64,000 nucleotides of DNA. Source: Isoetes taiwanensis. Taxonomy: Eukaryota > Streptophyta > Lycopodiopsida > Isoetales > Isoetaceae. The stretch lies in contig JAJEKV010000040.1 of NCBI GenBank assembly GCA_021234155.1, positions 13,862,353-13,926,352 of the forward strand, written 5' to 3'. Shown piece by piece: positions 31,531-41,502 of the stretch. Positions within the stretch are counted from its first letter, which is position 1. The number at the start of each line of letters is the position of its first letter. Below the pieces are notes generated by a model, which was not told where the DNA came from, did no database searches, and saw nothing but the letters and a program-made list of their open reading frames with translations. The translations under genes were made by a program, and so were the position numbers.

Positions 31531-32209
31531 CAACAATGTTAAGCCCTATCTTTGTCATTAGACTCTATATGTTTTCCAATAACTATCGATTGTTTTCTTC
31601 TTTTCTTAAAGGCAAAATATATGTCGGAAATATGACTACAATAATTGGTCTTCAAAGGTGAAGCTCGGAAAAGAGAAGAACAAACATTGCGACCTTGTGC
31701 CAAAAGCATTTGGGTGGGACACAACTAGAGGAATTAATGAGCAAGAAGTGAAACATGAGTACTGATGCACTAGGTACAAATTTTTCAGCAGAAGATTCCT
31801 TGGTAAAATTTTTGAAGGATGTTGTAGCCAAAGCTTAGCAAAATGTCAAAAGGTTAATGTGATGAAACAGATTATTTGAAGGATGTCATAGTAAAAAGCC
31901 ATGGAGAATGTCAACGCGCCGCAATTTTTTCACAATGACTACTTTGTGGCACAAGGTAGAGAAGAAGGATTTGGACAAATGACAAGCCTCTTTAACTTCT
32001 CTTTGCTTTAAGAAAGAAGGTTCTTGCATCAATACCCTAGAAAATCTTGAGGCCAACTAGCCCTTTTCAAATATCATTGGCATTAAACATTGTAACACAA
32101 ATGTTGGTATTTTATTTTAAAGACTTCCAAAATAGAGTTGAAGTTCACACAAATGTTATAGAGTTGAAGTTCAAAATACCTTGGCATTTTGGGCTTTAGA
32201 ATCTAATAC

Positions 32210-32290
32210 CAAGACATTATACGTCTTGGTATAGACATTATATATCTAGACATTATATGTCTTGGTCTAGACATTATACGTCTTCCATCT
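32210..32290. repeat. Short tandem array of AGACATTATA(T/C)GTCTTG units
   Basis: Four imperfect 18-22-bp units, each partly palindromic (AGACATTATATGTCT), lie inside the TIR element. Confidence 0.75.
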
Positions 32291-32417
32291 ATTTGGCAAT
32301 ACCTTGGATTTATCAATTATAAAACACTTCATTTGTCTAAAAAAAAAGAAAAAAAAAATTGCTCTAGATTAACATGTGTCTTCAATTGGTGACATGGTGC
32401 CTTGTTGCACGTTGATT

Positions 32418-32530
32418 TATTAGGTATGTAGAGTATGGTGAATACATTTTAGACTTGCAAGTTTATGATAATATTATTAGGTATGTAGGGTATGACGAAT
32501 AGGTTCTAGCCTTGCAAGTTTATGATAACA
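32418..32530. repeat. Tandem duplication of ~56 bp inside the TIR element
   Basis: TTATTAGGTATGTAG, then GTATGG/GTATGA and TTGCAAGTTTATGATAA, occurs twice, the second copy running into the PPR fragment. Confidence 0.75.
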
Positions 32531-32765
32531 TGCCGCATGAAGGCATATGTCCAGACAAAAGGCCTGCGGTAGCACTGAGACTATGGAACATGGTACTGAA
32601 GTTCACAACCAATCGTCGAAATTTAACTTTTGAATCTTTTTATTGGAACAATTTGATTGAAATGTATGCCAATGGCAGCATGAGGAGTGCACTCCAATCC
32701 ATTGTCAAATAAAGATGTGGTGTGGTGTGATGGAATGCATTAGTTGCAAGATCTTCTCAAGTTGG
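32505..32765 (+). pseudogene. Pentatricopeptide-repeat (PPR) gene fragment
   Basis: YDNMPHEGICPDKR is a typical PPR repeat end. IEMYANGSMRSA and, after a frame break, a WNALVA block match the plant PLS-class phrase with Met-Tyr-Ala and WNAL. Stops and frame breaks show it is a dead fragment inside the TIR element. Confidence 0.6.
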
Positions 32766-32999
32766 TGTCATACGTAATTAGTGTGACATTTATTGGTATC
32801 TTTATAGCATGCATCCGGGCTCACCTAGTTGATGAAGGTCGAACACTAGAAAGGTAACTTTAAATCACTCCACATCTTAGAAAAACTTAGAAGTGCTTTG
32901 GTGTTCTTACATTACATCATGCAATCCCCTATAGTCCACTTTTAGGAGAGATGAAGGTTATCTTTGACACCAAGTGTGTCTCACCTTTATTTCGAATAG

Positions 33000-33150
33000 G
33001 GATAGATCCATTATTATAACAAACCGGGCGTTAATAGTGGGTCCAACCTCACAGATTTGGAACTAAAGACATCGAAACAGGGATAAATCCATTACTATAA
33101 CAAACTAGACGTTAATAGTGGGTCCAACCTCGCAGATTTGGAACTAAAGA
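33000..33150. repeat. Tandem duplication of ~75 bp inside the TIR element
   Basis: GGGATAGATCCATTATTATA/GGGATAAATCCATTACTATA followed by GTTAATAGTGGGTCCAACCT and CAGATTTGGAACTAAAGA occurs twice in tandem with few mismatches. Confidence 0.85.
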
Positions 33151-33151
33151 A

Positions 33152-33174
33152 ATGTTCGCGGCGGCCTTGGCCGC
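33152..33174. repeat. GC-rich perfect hairpin
   Basis: CGCGGCGGCC-TT-GGCCGCCGCG: 10-bp arms with a two-base loop in otherwise AT-rich sequence, near the right end of the TIR element. Confidence 0.85.
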
Positions 33175-33385
33175 CGCGATAAATTTCTTGTATATATATT
33201 TTGGGCTTAGATAGCATTATATTTATCTTACCTTTAAATATTAACACGTCCTTGACTTTTATTTTGGACTTTTGTACTAGTTTTAATGAAAAGAAAAATG
33301 AGAAAGTACCCAGTTCTGAAGTACCTAGTGTATGTACTTTTGCAGGTTCCAAAAGTGGTACACCCTAACATGCTTTTACCCGTAT

Positions 33386-34130
33386 AGTTCAAGCTTTGCC
33401 AAAGTCGCCTCCACGCCATGATGACCCGCAGTAGGTGCATCATGGACCTCTTTAAGAATAAGTGATCTAAAGTCACGAACAATGCATAGCTTTGGACCTT
33501 TATATAAGAACCCATTAACGATCTTATATCCATGTGCATTGCCACTTTGAGCCAATAACCAAATATCCTTATAATCATGGTCATTGGCATACAACGGCTT
33601 CATTTTCTCCAAATGATTGGATTGTGCTATAGAAAGAGATTAAACTGCATAATGCCGACTTAAAGCATCCGCCACAACATTCTCTTTACTAGGACGATAG
33701 TCCACTGAGAAATTATATTGTTGCATAAAAGCAACCCATTTCAATTGCCTTTCCGATAATTTTTTTTGTGTAACAATGTGCCTAATACTTTGGTGATCAG
33801 TCAAAATATGAACCAAATGGACCCCAAAAGATAGCGTCGCCATACTTTCAAAGCATAAATGACAACCAGAAATTCTTTATCATAAACACTATATCTACTT
33901 TTCGTGTCAGAAAACTTTCGACTGTCATAGGCAATAGGATGACCATCCTGCATCAAAATTGCGCCCAAAGCCATACCACTTGCATCAACACATAATAAGT
34001 AAGGTAGACCAAACTTTGGTAAACGCAAAACATGAGGATTAACCATGGCATCCTTTAAAACTTGGAAAGCGAACTCCTATAATAACTGCATAAGCCCAAA
34101 AAGGAACGTAATGTAGCAACCGAAGTAGGA
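33386..34130 (-). pseudogene. Integrase zinc finger (HH half), RNase H and end of reverse transcriptase, family A copy 2
   Basis: VHDAPTAGHHGVEATLAKLE holds the two His of the HHCC finger; the two Cys are across the insertion at 29700. YKGPKLCIVRDFRSLILKEV precedes it. RNase H shows MQDGHPIAYDSRKFSDTK, YDKEFLVVIYALKVW and ILTDHQSIRHI. The reverse transcriptase tail stops near 34130. Confidence 0.9.
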
Positions 34131-34777
34131 AGTAAAGAAAAATAAAAAAACTTTGTTCAAATGCACATCAAATCCACAGAATGCAACATGCAGCTTGGAT
34201 TTCGAAGTAAATCTATTTTTGCATCTGTACATTATGTGCTTCATATCCTGCAGAAACAAGAACCATTTAAAAGCAGGGAAAGAGGAACAAATTTGACAAA
34301 CTGAAATCAATAAGATGCCCCAGTAAACTCCAAAACAAGGAAGCTAGACGTGGGCAGAGAATTCGATATTGGATTTAAAACGAAGGACATGCTATGAAGA
34401 ATATTGTAACGACCCTTTTGCTATGATTTTCGATCCGCCATGAAATATTTTCAACTTTCTACTTGCTTCAGTGATTTTTGTGAGTTCATTCTCAAGTCAA
34501 GCAAGGCGGATTGGGACAAAGATGGATGGAAGCAATGTTCTGAGCCCGAGACTCCTCCTCTCCAATCAAGCAGGCCTTGAGCGCATGCAATCTAAGAGTG
34601 CCGAAGAGTATGTGATTGAGCCAGATTAGGAAACAAACTGCGAAAACATTTTTTTTTTGTCTACTATCTCTCTCCCTCCATTTAAAATATTCTCCTCTTA
34701 TTCCTTTCAAGACATTCATCCTTACTATTCATAACATATATCCACATCATATTCCTAAAACTCCATAAGCTTGCCTA
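34131..34777. other. Intergenic, no gene recognised
   Basis: No recognisable family. ATTGTAACGACCC at 34405 resembles the start of some plant LTRs, but no partner LTR, PBS or polypurine tract was found. Confidence 0.45.
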
Positions 34778-35523
34778 GGGTTTGCCCTTCGGGCAACCCA
34801 AAAAGATGTATGATTATATATGTTTTGATAAATCAAATGGAAGCCTCACTACATTTGGGTTGGATGGAACCACACTACGTGAGAGAAATTTTTTCAAGTG
34901 GAATCTCGTAAAGGTTTACAACCAATAGTTAAGTATGAGCCGGTCTATCTATCTTCTCTGAGCGTTTTCCCTGAGCGCCGCCTTCCCTGAGCGCCTGGGC
35001 TTCTGGCGCTTGGGCTTATTGGATGCGTTGGTTTTCAGCTTCAGCGGTGCCCTCACGGTCACCGCCTTTCTACAAATCGTTGCTATGGGGGTTTTGGGAT
35101 TCTACCTGTTTCTGGGGCAGCTCTTATGGTCTAGTGGTTTGATCGAGTTACTCCAGGGGGTGGGCACCAGGATCTCTGCATCAGCATCTATTTGCCCTGG
35201 TTTCAGTGAGAGGATGGAGGTTTAGTCCGCACTAGTACTCGGCACTTAGCTGTGAAGAGGTTACGGTTTGGGGGCGTTTGTTGAAGTTCTGTTTGTTGGA
35301 GGTATGCTTGTTGCTTTTTGCAGCAGCATAGCTTTTTGGATCTGTGGTCATCATGGCAACGGTTTTTCCCCAGTGGGGTTTTTTAATCCGGGCCATGGTG
35401 CTCACGGGCTTCGGCCCATGCAATGTATTTTTTGTTTTCTTTGTACTTGTGGTCGCATGTCCTCTGTGACGCTGCCTAGCCCGTGCAATGTATTTTTGGG
35501 TTGCCCCTAGGGGGGCAAACCCT
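34778..35523. mobile_element. ~745-bp element with hairpin-tipped inverted ends
   Basis: Left end GGGTTTGCCCTTCGGGCAACCCAAAAA; right end TATTTTTGGGTTGCCCCTAGGGGGGCAAACCC, split here as TTTTTGGGTTGCC plus CCTAGGGGGGCAAACCC. The ends are inverted relative to each other and each folds into its own hairpin. A second copy of the right tip follows at 35533-35557. The interior holds a hydrophobic frame (35010-35225) and CCATGGTGCTCACGGGCTTC, with no recognised enzyme. Confidence 0.5.
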
Positions 35524-35532
35524 TGTTTATTG

Positions 35533-35557
35533 GGTTGCCCCTAGGGGGGCAAACCCT
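35533..35557. repeat. Repeated hairpin tip
   Basis: GGGTTGCCCCTAGGGGGG followed by CAAACCC, identical to 35499-35523 and separated from it by CTTGTTTATT's nine-base spacer. Closely matched again at 39119-39143. Confidence 0.85.
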
Positions 35558-36489
35558 TGTTTATGTGGGGTTGTGGCATATCCTAGGTATATGCTGGAAT
35601 ATACCTAGGATATGCTGACGACTGCTAAAAACCTATGGTTCCCTGTAAACTGGCGGTCTGGCCCGTTCTGGATCGAGGACGCTCCAACCGGGTAACTGGC
35701 AAGGCCGACTGAAGCTCCAATCTGATGCAACACGAGAGACAATATGCTGAGGCAATTGGGCCCTAGATTAATGCCGAGACTGCTTCTGGTCCTGTTTTTT
35801 GGGTCTTTCTTACTCACTGGAGGACATTCTTCCAGCTTCAGATATTTGTCCAATTGGTTGTTGATATCCTTGAAGGTAGCTAGAGGCATTGACTCTTCTC
35901 TTAGATATCAAACCCTAGAGCCTGTATGCTCTCTTTAGTTGCTGAAGGGTAATATGATGCTGTGATGTTCTGAAGACGAGGTCCCATAGGCATGTATAAA
36001 GGGTGAGTAAGTCTCATGCTGCTAGATAACAATAAGGTTGCTGCATGGAGATTTTTTGTTGGTAAGTCTATGTTGCGTCGCTTGCCTGGGCATGTTGAAG
36101 ATTTCCTTTTGTTAATGGCTTTCTGATCATGCGGGCTGCATTGATTCACAGTGCAGTACAACAGGCTTACATATTTGGACTTGGAGGTAATGGAGAAGCA
36201 CAAATCTTGTTTTTGAAGCACAAATCTTGTTTTTCTTTCAAGGCTAAGCTTCACAGTGGCTTCCACACCGTCTCAGATGTGATAATCAAATGTCTCAGCT
36301 TGCTCAGAATCCTTTCATGCACATAGAAATACAGTATACTGTCAGGAAGAACGTTTGATGGGTGGTGGGGTCTTCAAAATGTCTCTAGTAGAGAATAATT
36401 GATGTCAACATGGGATCGTGTTACATGCTGAGCATTATGTTGAATTAGGATTAGCTTGTAGATAAACATTGTTGAGCCATTTTCTTTGC

Positions 36490-36571
36490 AGGTCCCAAGG
36501 CAGCCAGCGTCTAGTAAAGATGAATGGATAGAACAATGCAGATTATGGCCTACAGCTTTTCATCCCAACAG
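36490..36571 (+). pseudogene. Exon fragment, possibly tRNA adenosine deaminase TAD3/ADAT3-like
   Basis: An exon flanked by TTCTTTGCAG and GTGTGG reads VPRQPASSKDEWIEQCRLWP then TAFHP. The phrase with Trp-Pro-Thr-(A/S)-(F/Y)-His-Pro resembles the N-terminal part of plant TAD3. A frame at 36129 (MRAALIHSAVQQAYIFG) recalls the ALVHSR deaminase motif but lies upstream, the wrong order for one gene. The identification is tentative. Confidence 0.4.
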
Positions 36572-36674
36572 GTGTGGTTTCTAACACAATTGAGGTATTT
36601 GTCCATTATTGGTAGTCGTATATAGTATCATTTTTTAATCCAGGCATATTCTCAATTTTTGATGTTATTTCTAG

Positions 36675-37614
36675 TTCTTCACTACAAAGCCGTATGCATG
36701 TGACCCCTCAAGCTTGCCACAATATCCACCAAGCAAGGAGTTTGTTGCAAAAATACGTGATGAAGAAAGTCGAAGGTATGCCAGTTATTATTATGGATAT
36801 CTGTTTCTCTGTTAAGCATTGTCATGCTTTGAATGAATTATGAGCTGTTTAACTTGAAACTTGGAGTAGTAATAGAGTTTTCAAGCTGAATATGCCCATG
36901 GCCATCCATTATGAAGCTGATACGTGCTTCTTAGATTTGTGTGAACAATCCGTGTTTTGAATGGACAAGTAAGATGTAGAGTCAAGTTACTTTGATGTAA
37001 TGGTTCAGCCACTATTGCAAAGACAATATCTTTATTTTGTAGCTTCTCATAGAGAGAGTGCAGAAGGAGGCTTTTGAATGCAGAAAAGTTCCCATAACTT
37101 GTGCCATCCAGCTTTGCACCTTTTGAGTAATCTGTGATACTGCAAAGTAACGTGTAGAGCCCAAAGATTAGAGTTTGCTTTCTGTGTAATAGCATCATCA
37201 GCGATACATTATGAAAAGCATCATTGTCACCCTTGCACATGTTGCATCTTTTTTAATACCCTATGAGGCCTGCAATGAAAGCATTGATTATAATCTTCAA
37301 CATCGCATTTTCAGGCAACGGGCAGCAGGTGGCAGGCATGGAGCATCAGATGCGCGAAGAGGGTCAAGAGAGCGGAGCAAAGTTGTGCCTGCTCCAGATG
37401 CAAATGCAGAATTGCCAGTTTCCTTGCAAGTAAGCCCCGAGATTTACAATTAACTGATTAAGCATTAGCCCGGTGTTCACTAACATGTATAATCTTCCTT
37501 CAGAAGCGGTGCATATATGCTCATTCAGCAAAGAGCAAGAGTGAAAAGTTCCCACCATTGACTGAAGATATTGCTATTGGTTTTCCACTTGAACCACACC
37601 GATCCGAAGTGTGA
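36675..37614 (+). pseudogene. C-terminal exons of a CDK-related (At1g54610-like) protein kinase
   Basis: Three exons joined by GT-AG introns stay in frame. 36675-36775 encodes FFTTKPYACDPSSLPQYPPS and KEFVAKIRDEESRR; 37315-37429 encodes QRAAGGRHGASDARRGSRER and VPAPDANAELPVSLQ; 37504-37614 encodes KRCIYAHSAKSKSEKFPPL and ends GFPLEPHRSEV-stop. FFTTxPxxCDPSSLPxYPPSKE is the signature after the kinase domain in plant CDK-like CRK kinases. The kinase domain itself is absent upstream, where a different gene's exon lies, so this is a 5'-truncated fragment. The frame is still open and could be expressed if joined to a promoter. Confidence 0.75.
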
Positions 37615-40005
37615 CCAATGAAATTTTGAACAAAATAAGGTTTTTATGAGCCTTGAAAGAGGCCATTTATAACTTCTAATTACATCCATGTTTAATGTAT
37701 GGTCTTAGCAATGGATGGAATTTGCTTCTTGAGTATTAAACTTGGATTAATACCATGATTTGACTAATGCATGGAGTTTAGTTCCATCTACTAGGCATTT
37801 TTTATGCATCTCTCTTCATAGCAATGCTTGAGCCATAGTTAGAAGACGTGTGTTATCTCTTAAGTGCTGGGACACTATTGAAATGTGACTGGCACAAAGG
37901 TGTTTGCATAATGAATGAGTAAGACAGATAATACAAGTGAATTGCAGGTCTTCCATTTATAGATCACTGCTTCCTTGTTCTTTTTACTGGAAAAGTTGGG
38001 GCATACAGTATTTTTCTCGATGCCTCAATGATGTGCCAATGGACATGCCACAACTTGGCTTCCAGCATAACTACAATTCAGCAATGAGCATCATTCCCTC
38101 CTTGGTTTAAAGCTGCTGGAGTAGTGACACATTGGTAGGACAGGAAAAAAATGCTAGTGCCATTGTTGAATTTCTAGACGGAGAGATGATTCATATTGTG
38201 ATGAGATATTTGCTTAGAATTGAAGAATAGTAACATCTTATCCATGGTTTGATTTATCTTGTTCCTTATACCAGTTTTGTTTTCCGATTATATTATATAG
38301 AAAATCTAGAATGTTAAACCTAATGAAAATAGCTATTTTTGAATGCTGGACGTCTTGTGGGACTAGTTAATGGCAATCTGCCATATCGATTGGAAGGGCA
38401 CCAACCTCTTACAAAAATGCCTGGTCAATGATGATTATAGTGAGCATGCATTAAATCTTTGGAAGAGTTTGGGTATGCTTTGATTTTGTGCCACATGAAC
38501 ATTAATGCTTGGTTTTGGCGAGGCATTGTAAATGACAAGGTGCCTGCCCTTCATGCCCGTGCTTGCATTTTCTTGCCTAATATATTTTTGCTCATCCCTA
38601 TCCATGGCCTTGGATGAAGCCATGCTATCCCATGGAAAAATTGACCCCCTTTGCAGCTTTCAAAAATTTACCAATGCCAAGAATTGCTTGCCATAGTCAA
38701 TTGGGTGCCACTTGCAAGAACTCATGCCCCACTCGTGCCATGGAAAACTAATAAAAACGAGCCCATTCACGCCCTGCAAAACCAAACATAAGCCTCTGCG
38801 AAAGGAGGGCCTCTATAGCAAAAACTGGAATGACTTCAAAATGTATGGATGATGGCAATAACGGTGGTCATTGAGGGTTCTAGAGCCCATAGCTTGGACC
38901 AACCTAGGTTGGCCTTTTTTCGATTCGATTTTGGCCTAGGGTAATCGCAACCGGCCCCCCTCCCCTTGGAGGACAACATACCATTGGTCCTTGTTTAAGT
39001 TCTAGATTTGAAGTTTGAAAGACCTTAGTAGGGGACATTAATGTTAAGATTAAAGAAGACTCATCTTGACGTCACACAATGCACTTACAGTCAAGCTTGA
39101 GAAAATGTACCTATTTTTGGGTTGTCCCTAAGGGGACAAACCCTCATTCATGTGCTTTGTGGCATATGCCAGGTATATATCAGTATATGCCCGAAATATA
39201 TCAATAATAACTGCTCCAAACCTAGTATTGCCTATAAATTATCAGTCGCCCTTGTTGTTGGGCAGCCGTTTTGGAAACTATCTAACCGGTGCGATGATTT
39301 GCGTGGAGGTGTTTGCAGGCTAGTGCTAACAGGAGATACAGAGTTGTAGAACAATGCAAGCTTTCTCTTGCTTAGGGCTCTATAGTGCTAGGGTGGAGAA
39401 AAGAATTTATGAAAGCCTACTAAGGATGGGATGGACGTTTTAGACAAAAGAAAGCTTCTGCGCAACTTTCTTTAAGCAAACATAGCTGCACGTGCAAATG
39501 CCAGATGACTAGAGGTATGTATTTTAAGAACCTTTCCAACATTTCTTTTTCTATTTCATATGATCAGCTTTGAAAAAAAGGTCTTGAGCTTTGAATTTGG
39601 TTCTGCAAAACACACTTTTCTTTTTTCTTTGACTCCGCTTACCTGGTTCATGGCTGTGGTGATTGTAGCATGCACGTGTCGCTTGTCTGTTTCTGCAAAG
39701 AAGTGTCGATATTATTTGAGCAACACGTAAAAATCCAGTTAGGCTACCATGTTTTTATTCCTGCACTTGTGCTATTTCCTATAGTTGAAATTCTACCGAC
39801 AATGGAAAGGTTTACAGATCGTTTGTTGCAGTTAGTCAATATCAGAGGCCATATTTCAACATGCTTGAGCTCATCATGACATGTGTATGACTCGTTCTTT
39901 AAAGAAAAACAAAAAAAAGGTTGACTCCTGTATGATGTTATTTGTCGATGCAGGTTGTCTTGATTCTGGCTTTGAAGTGAGGAATTTATTGGTGCTATGT
40001 TGTAG
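37615..40005. other. Intergenic, no gene recognised
   Basis: Frames are short and lack motifs. 39119-39143 is the hairpin tip GGGTTGTCCCTAAGGGGACA-type, followed by GTGGCATATGCCAGGTATAT, related to 35533-35610. 38640-38770 repeats TGCCA/CATGCC words without a clear unit. Confidence 0.5.
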
Positions 40006-40135
40006 GTTTATGTCACAAAGCCTAATGGAGAAGAAGAATGCGTTGCAGCTGAAGTTGACAAGCCACGCTATAGTAGGCTTCAAGAGCTTGTGAAGCAAAA
40101 GGAGTCGAGGGGGCAGCCAATGCTTGGGCCACAAG
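40006..40135 (+). other. Orphan exon, unidentified
   Basis: Between TATGTTGTAG and GTTTTT a 130-base open segment reads VYVTKPNGEEECVAAEVDKP and RYSRLQELVKQKESRGQPML. It looks like a real charged/coiled protein segment, but I do not recognise it and found no partner exons. Confidence 0.35.
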
Positions 40136-41502
40136 GTTTTTACATGAATTCAAGTTCAATAGGATTTTTCTGCGATGCGTATTGTGGTCGTAAGCAATAG
40201 ATATTTAATTATTTAATTACGCTGACCTATTCATTTGTGTTCACTAATTCATAATCTACACCGGCAACAGACTAAGAACTGGATTGTGACAAGCATGGAA
40301 ACTTCTAATAATTTAAAAAGGATCAAGATTCCAGAACAATTAAGTAGGCCAATAAACAAATTAGCCATTAGTAATAGTCTAAGTTTATCCCTATGTTTCT
40401 TCTTGTTGATTGGATAATAGTGTGATTTTCTAGTTATGAGCTCACGTTGCATGCCATAAATTGAGTCTCTTGTCAGAATGACAATGATTATAATTTGATT
40501 AGAGGTAAGATAACATTTGACAGCTCTAGATCAAATTCTATTAGATTATTTTGATAATCAATTGTAGATTATTGTCATGGAGTCCCATTCTAGATCTGGA
40601 CGTTCATGTATAGATTCTGTAATAGTACCAAAGTGCAACTGTATCACTGTCGATAAATAGAGCCAAGGAAACCATTGATAAATAGAGCCCACAAATCATA
40701 GTATTTTATGTTACGTGATAGTCAAGGGATCATAAACATTTATGAATCCATCATGATAGTCAATTGCCCTCTGAATCCATCATAGTGCATGTATCTTCCA
40801 TGGCTAGCAAAGCAATCCAAAAGGGGATTGGCTTGTCCATGCTATGAATTTGCTTCTAGAAATGAGATTTATTGATTCTAATTTTTGTGCATGGAGATTG
40901 GGCCTTTGTTTGTGTATGACTAAAATTTTCAAAGCAAAAGATAGCTCAATTCTATGCAACCTAGTTTTTTCTATTGGTCCAATGTGGCAAAACATAAAAA
41001 TTGCATCTTCTTTAGCTATGACAAAATAGGTACCTAGCATACCGTTCACATGAAAACATTAAATTTCTTAGAAAGGATTTGAGCAAACACTACAATGGCT
41101 CAAAACATTCAATGGGCTTGATTAATTACTATGAAGTTATCATTACTTTCTTTTTTCTTCTTTAGTTATATGAATTAACATCCAGAAATTGTGAAATCTG
41201 AGAACTGGGATATGAAAATGAATCCTTATGTTTATACCATTCAAAACGCTCCATACTAAACAATCCAACACGAAACAACCAAATAAAAAACATGCAAACA
41301 CACTCTTGAGTCACCAGAGGGCAACCCTCCATGCGTAGCACCTTGTTTGTTTTCTTTGTACTTGTGGTCGCATGTCCTCTGTGACGCTGCCTTTGTGGTG
41401 CGACGTAAAAATATACTTCCTTCCTTCCTTCCTTAAGTGCAATACGGTCCCGTTATCAACCACCATATATAAACTAACGATAATTCGAATTTAGGTTCGG
41501 CC
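40136..41502. other. Intergenic upstream of the rhomboid gene
   Basis: AT-rich, no gene seen. 41346-41392 is a 47-bp sequence identical to 35430-35476 (starting TTTGTTTTCTTTGTACTTGT), a dispersed repeat piece about 110 bases before the start codon. A TATATAAAC box lies at 41465-41473, too close to the ATG to be a certain TATA box unless the leader is very short. Confidence 0.5.

Larger units (their letters stand above)
29772..33381. mobile_element. 3.6-kb TIR DNA transposon carrying host gene fragments (Pack-type), superfamily unassigned
   Basis: 22-bp terminal inverted repeats starting GGGTGAAAGCATGTTAGG on the left and, reversed, GGGTAAAAGCATGTTAGG on the right, with one mismatch. Near both ends are AAGTACC/GGTACTT words (29805-29900 and 33300-33355), resembling subterminal transposase-binding repeats. 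No transposase is recognisable. The interior carries leishmanolysin-like exons, a PPR fragment and small tandem repeats. The TSD is 4 bp. CACTA (3 bp), hAT (8 bp) and Mutator (9 bp) do not fit. Confidence 0.85.
29768..33385. repeat. Target-site duplication GTAT flanking the TIR element
   Basis: GTAT at 29768-29771 and 33382-33385. Deleting the element and one GTAT joins KLELY to FIWPGL in frame in the integrase zinc-finger region, which confirms the boundaries. Confidence 0.85.
29178..34130 (-). mobile_element. Ty3/gypsy family A copy 2, 5'-truncated, interrupted by a TIR transposon
   Basis: Minus-strand integrase (29178-29767), then a 3610-bp insertion, then the integrase zinc finger, RNase H and the end of reverse transcriptase (33386-34130). 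Homology to copy 1 stops near 34130, so gag, protease, most of reverse transcriptase and the 5' LTR are missing. A ~115-bp deletion at 34072 relative to copy 1 is also visible. Confidence 0.9.

Noticed and set aside
35010-35225. 71-codon hydrophobic frame resembling a small membrane protein
   Set aside because: It lies inside the hairpin-tipped repeat, has no recognised family, and hydrophobicity follows from T-rich repeat sequence.
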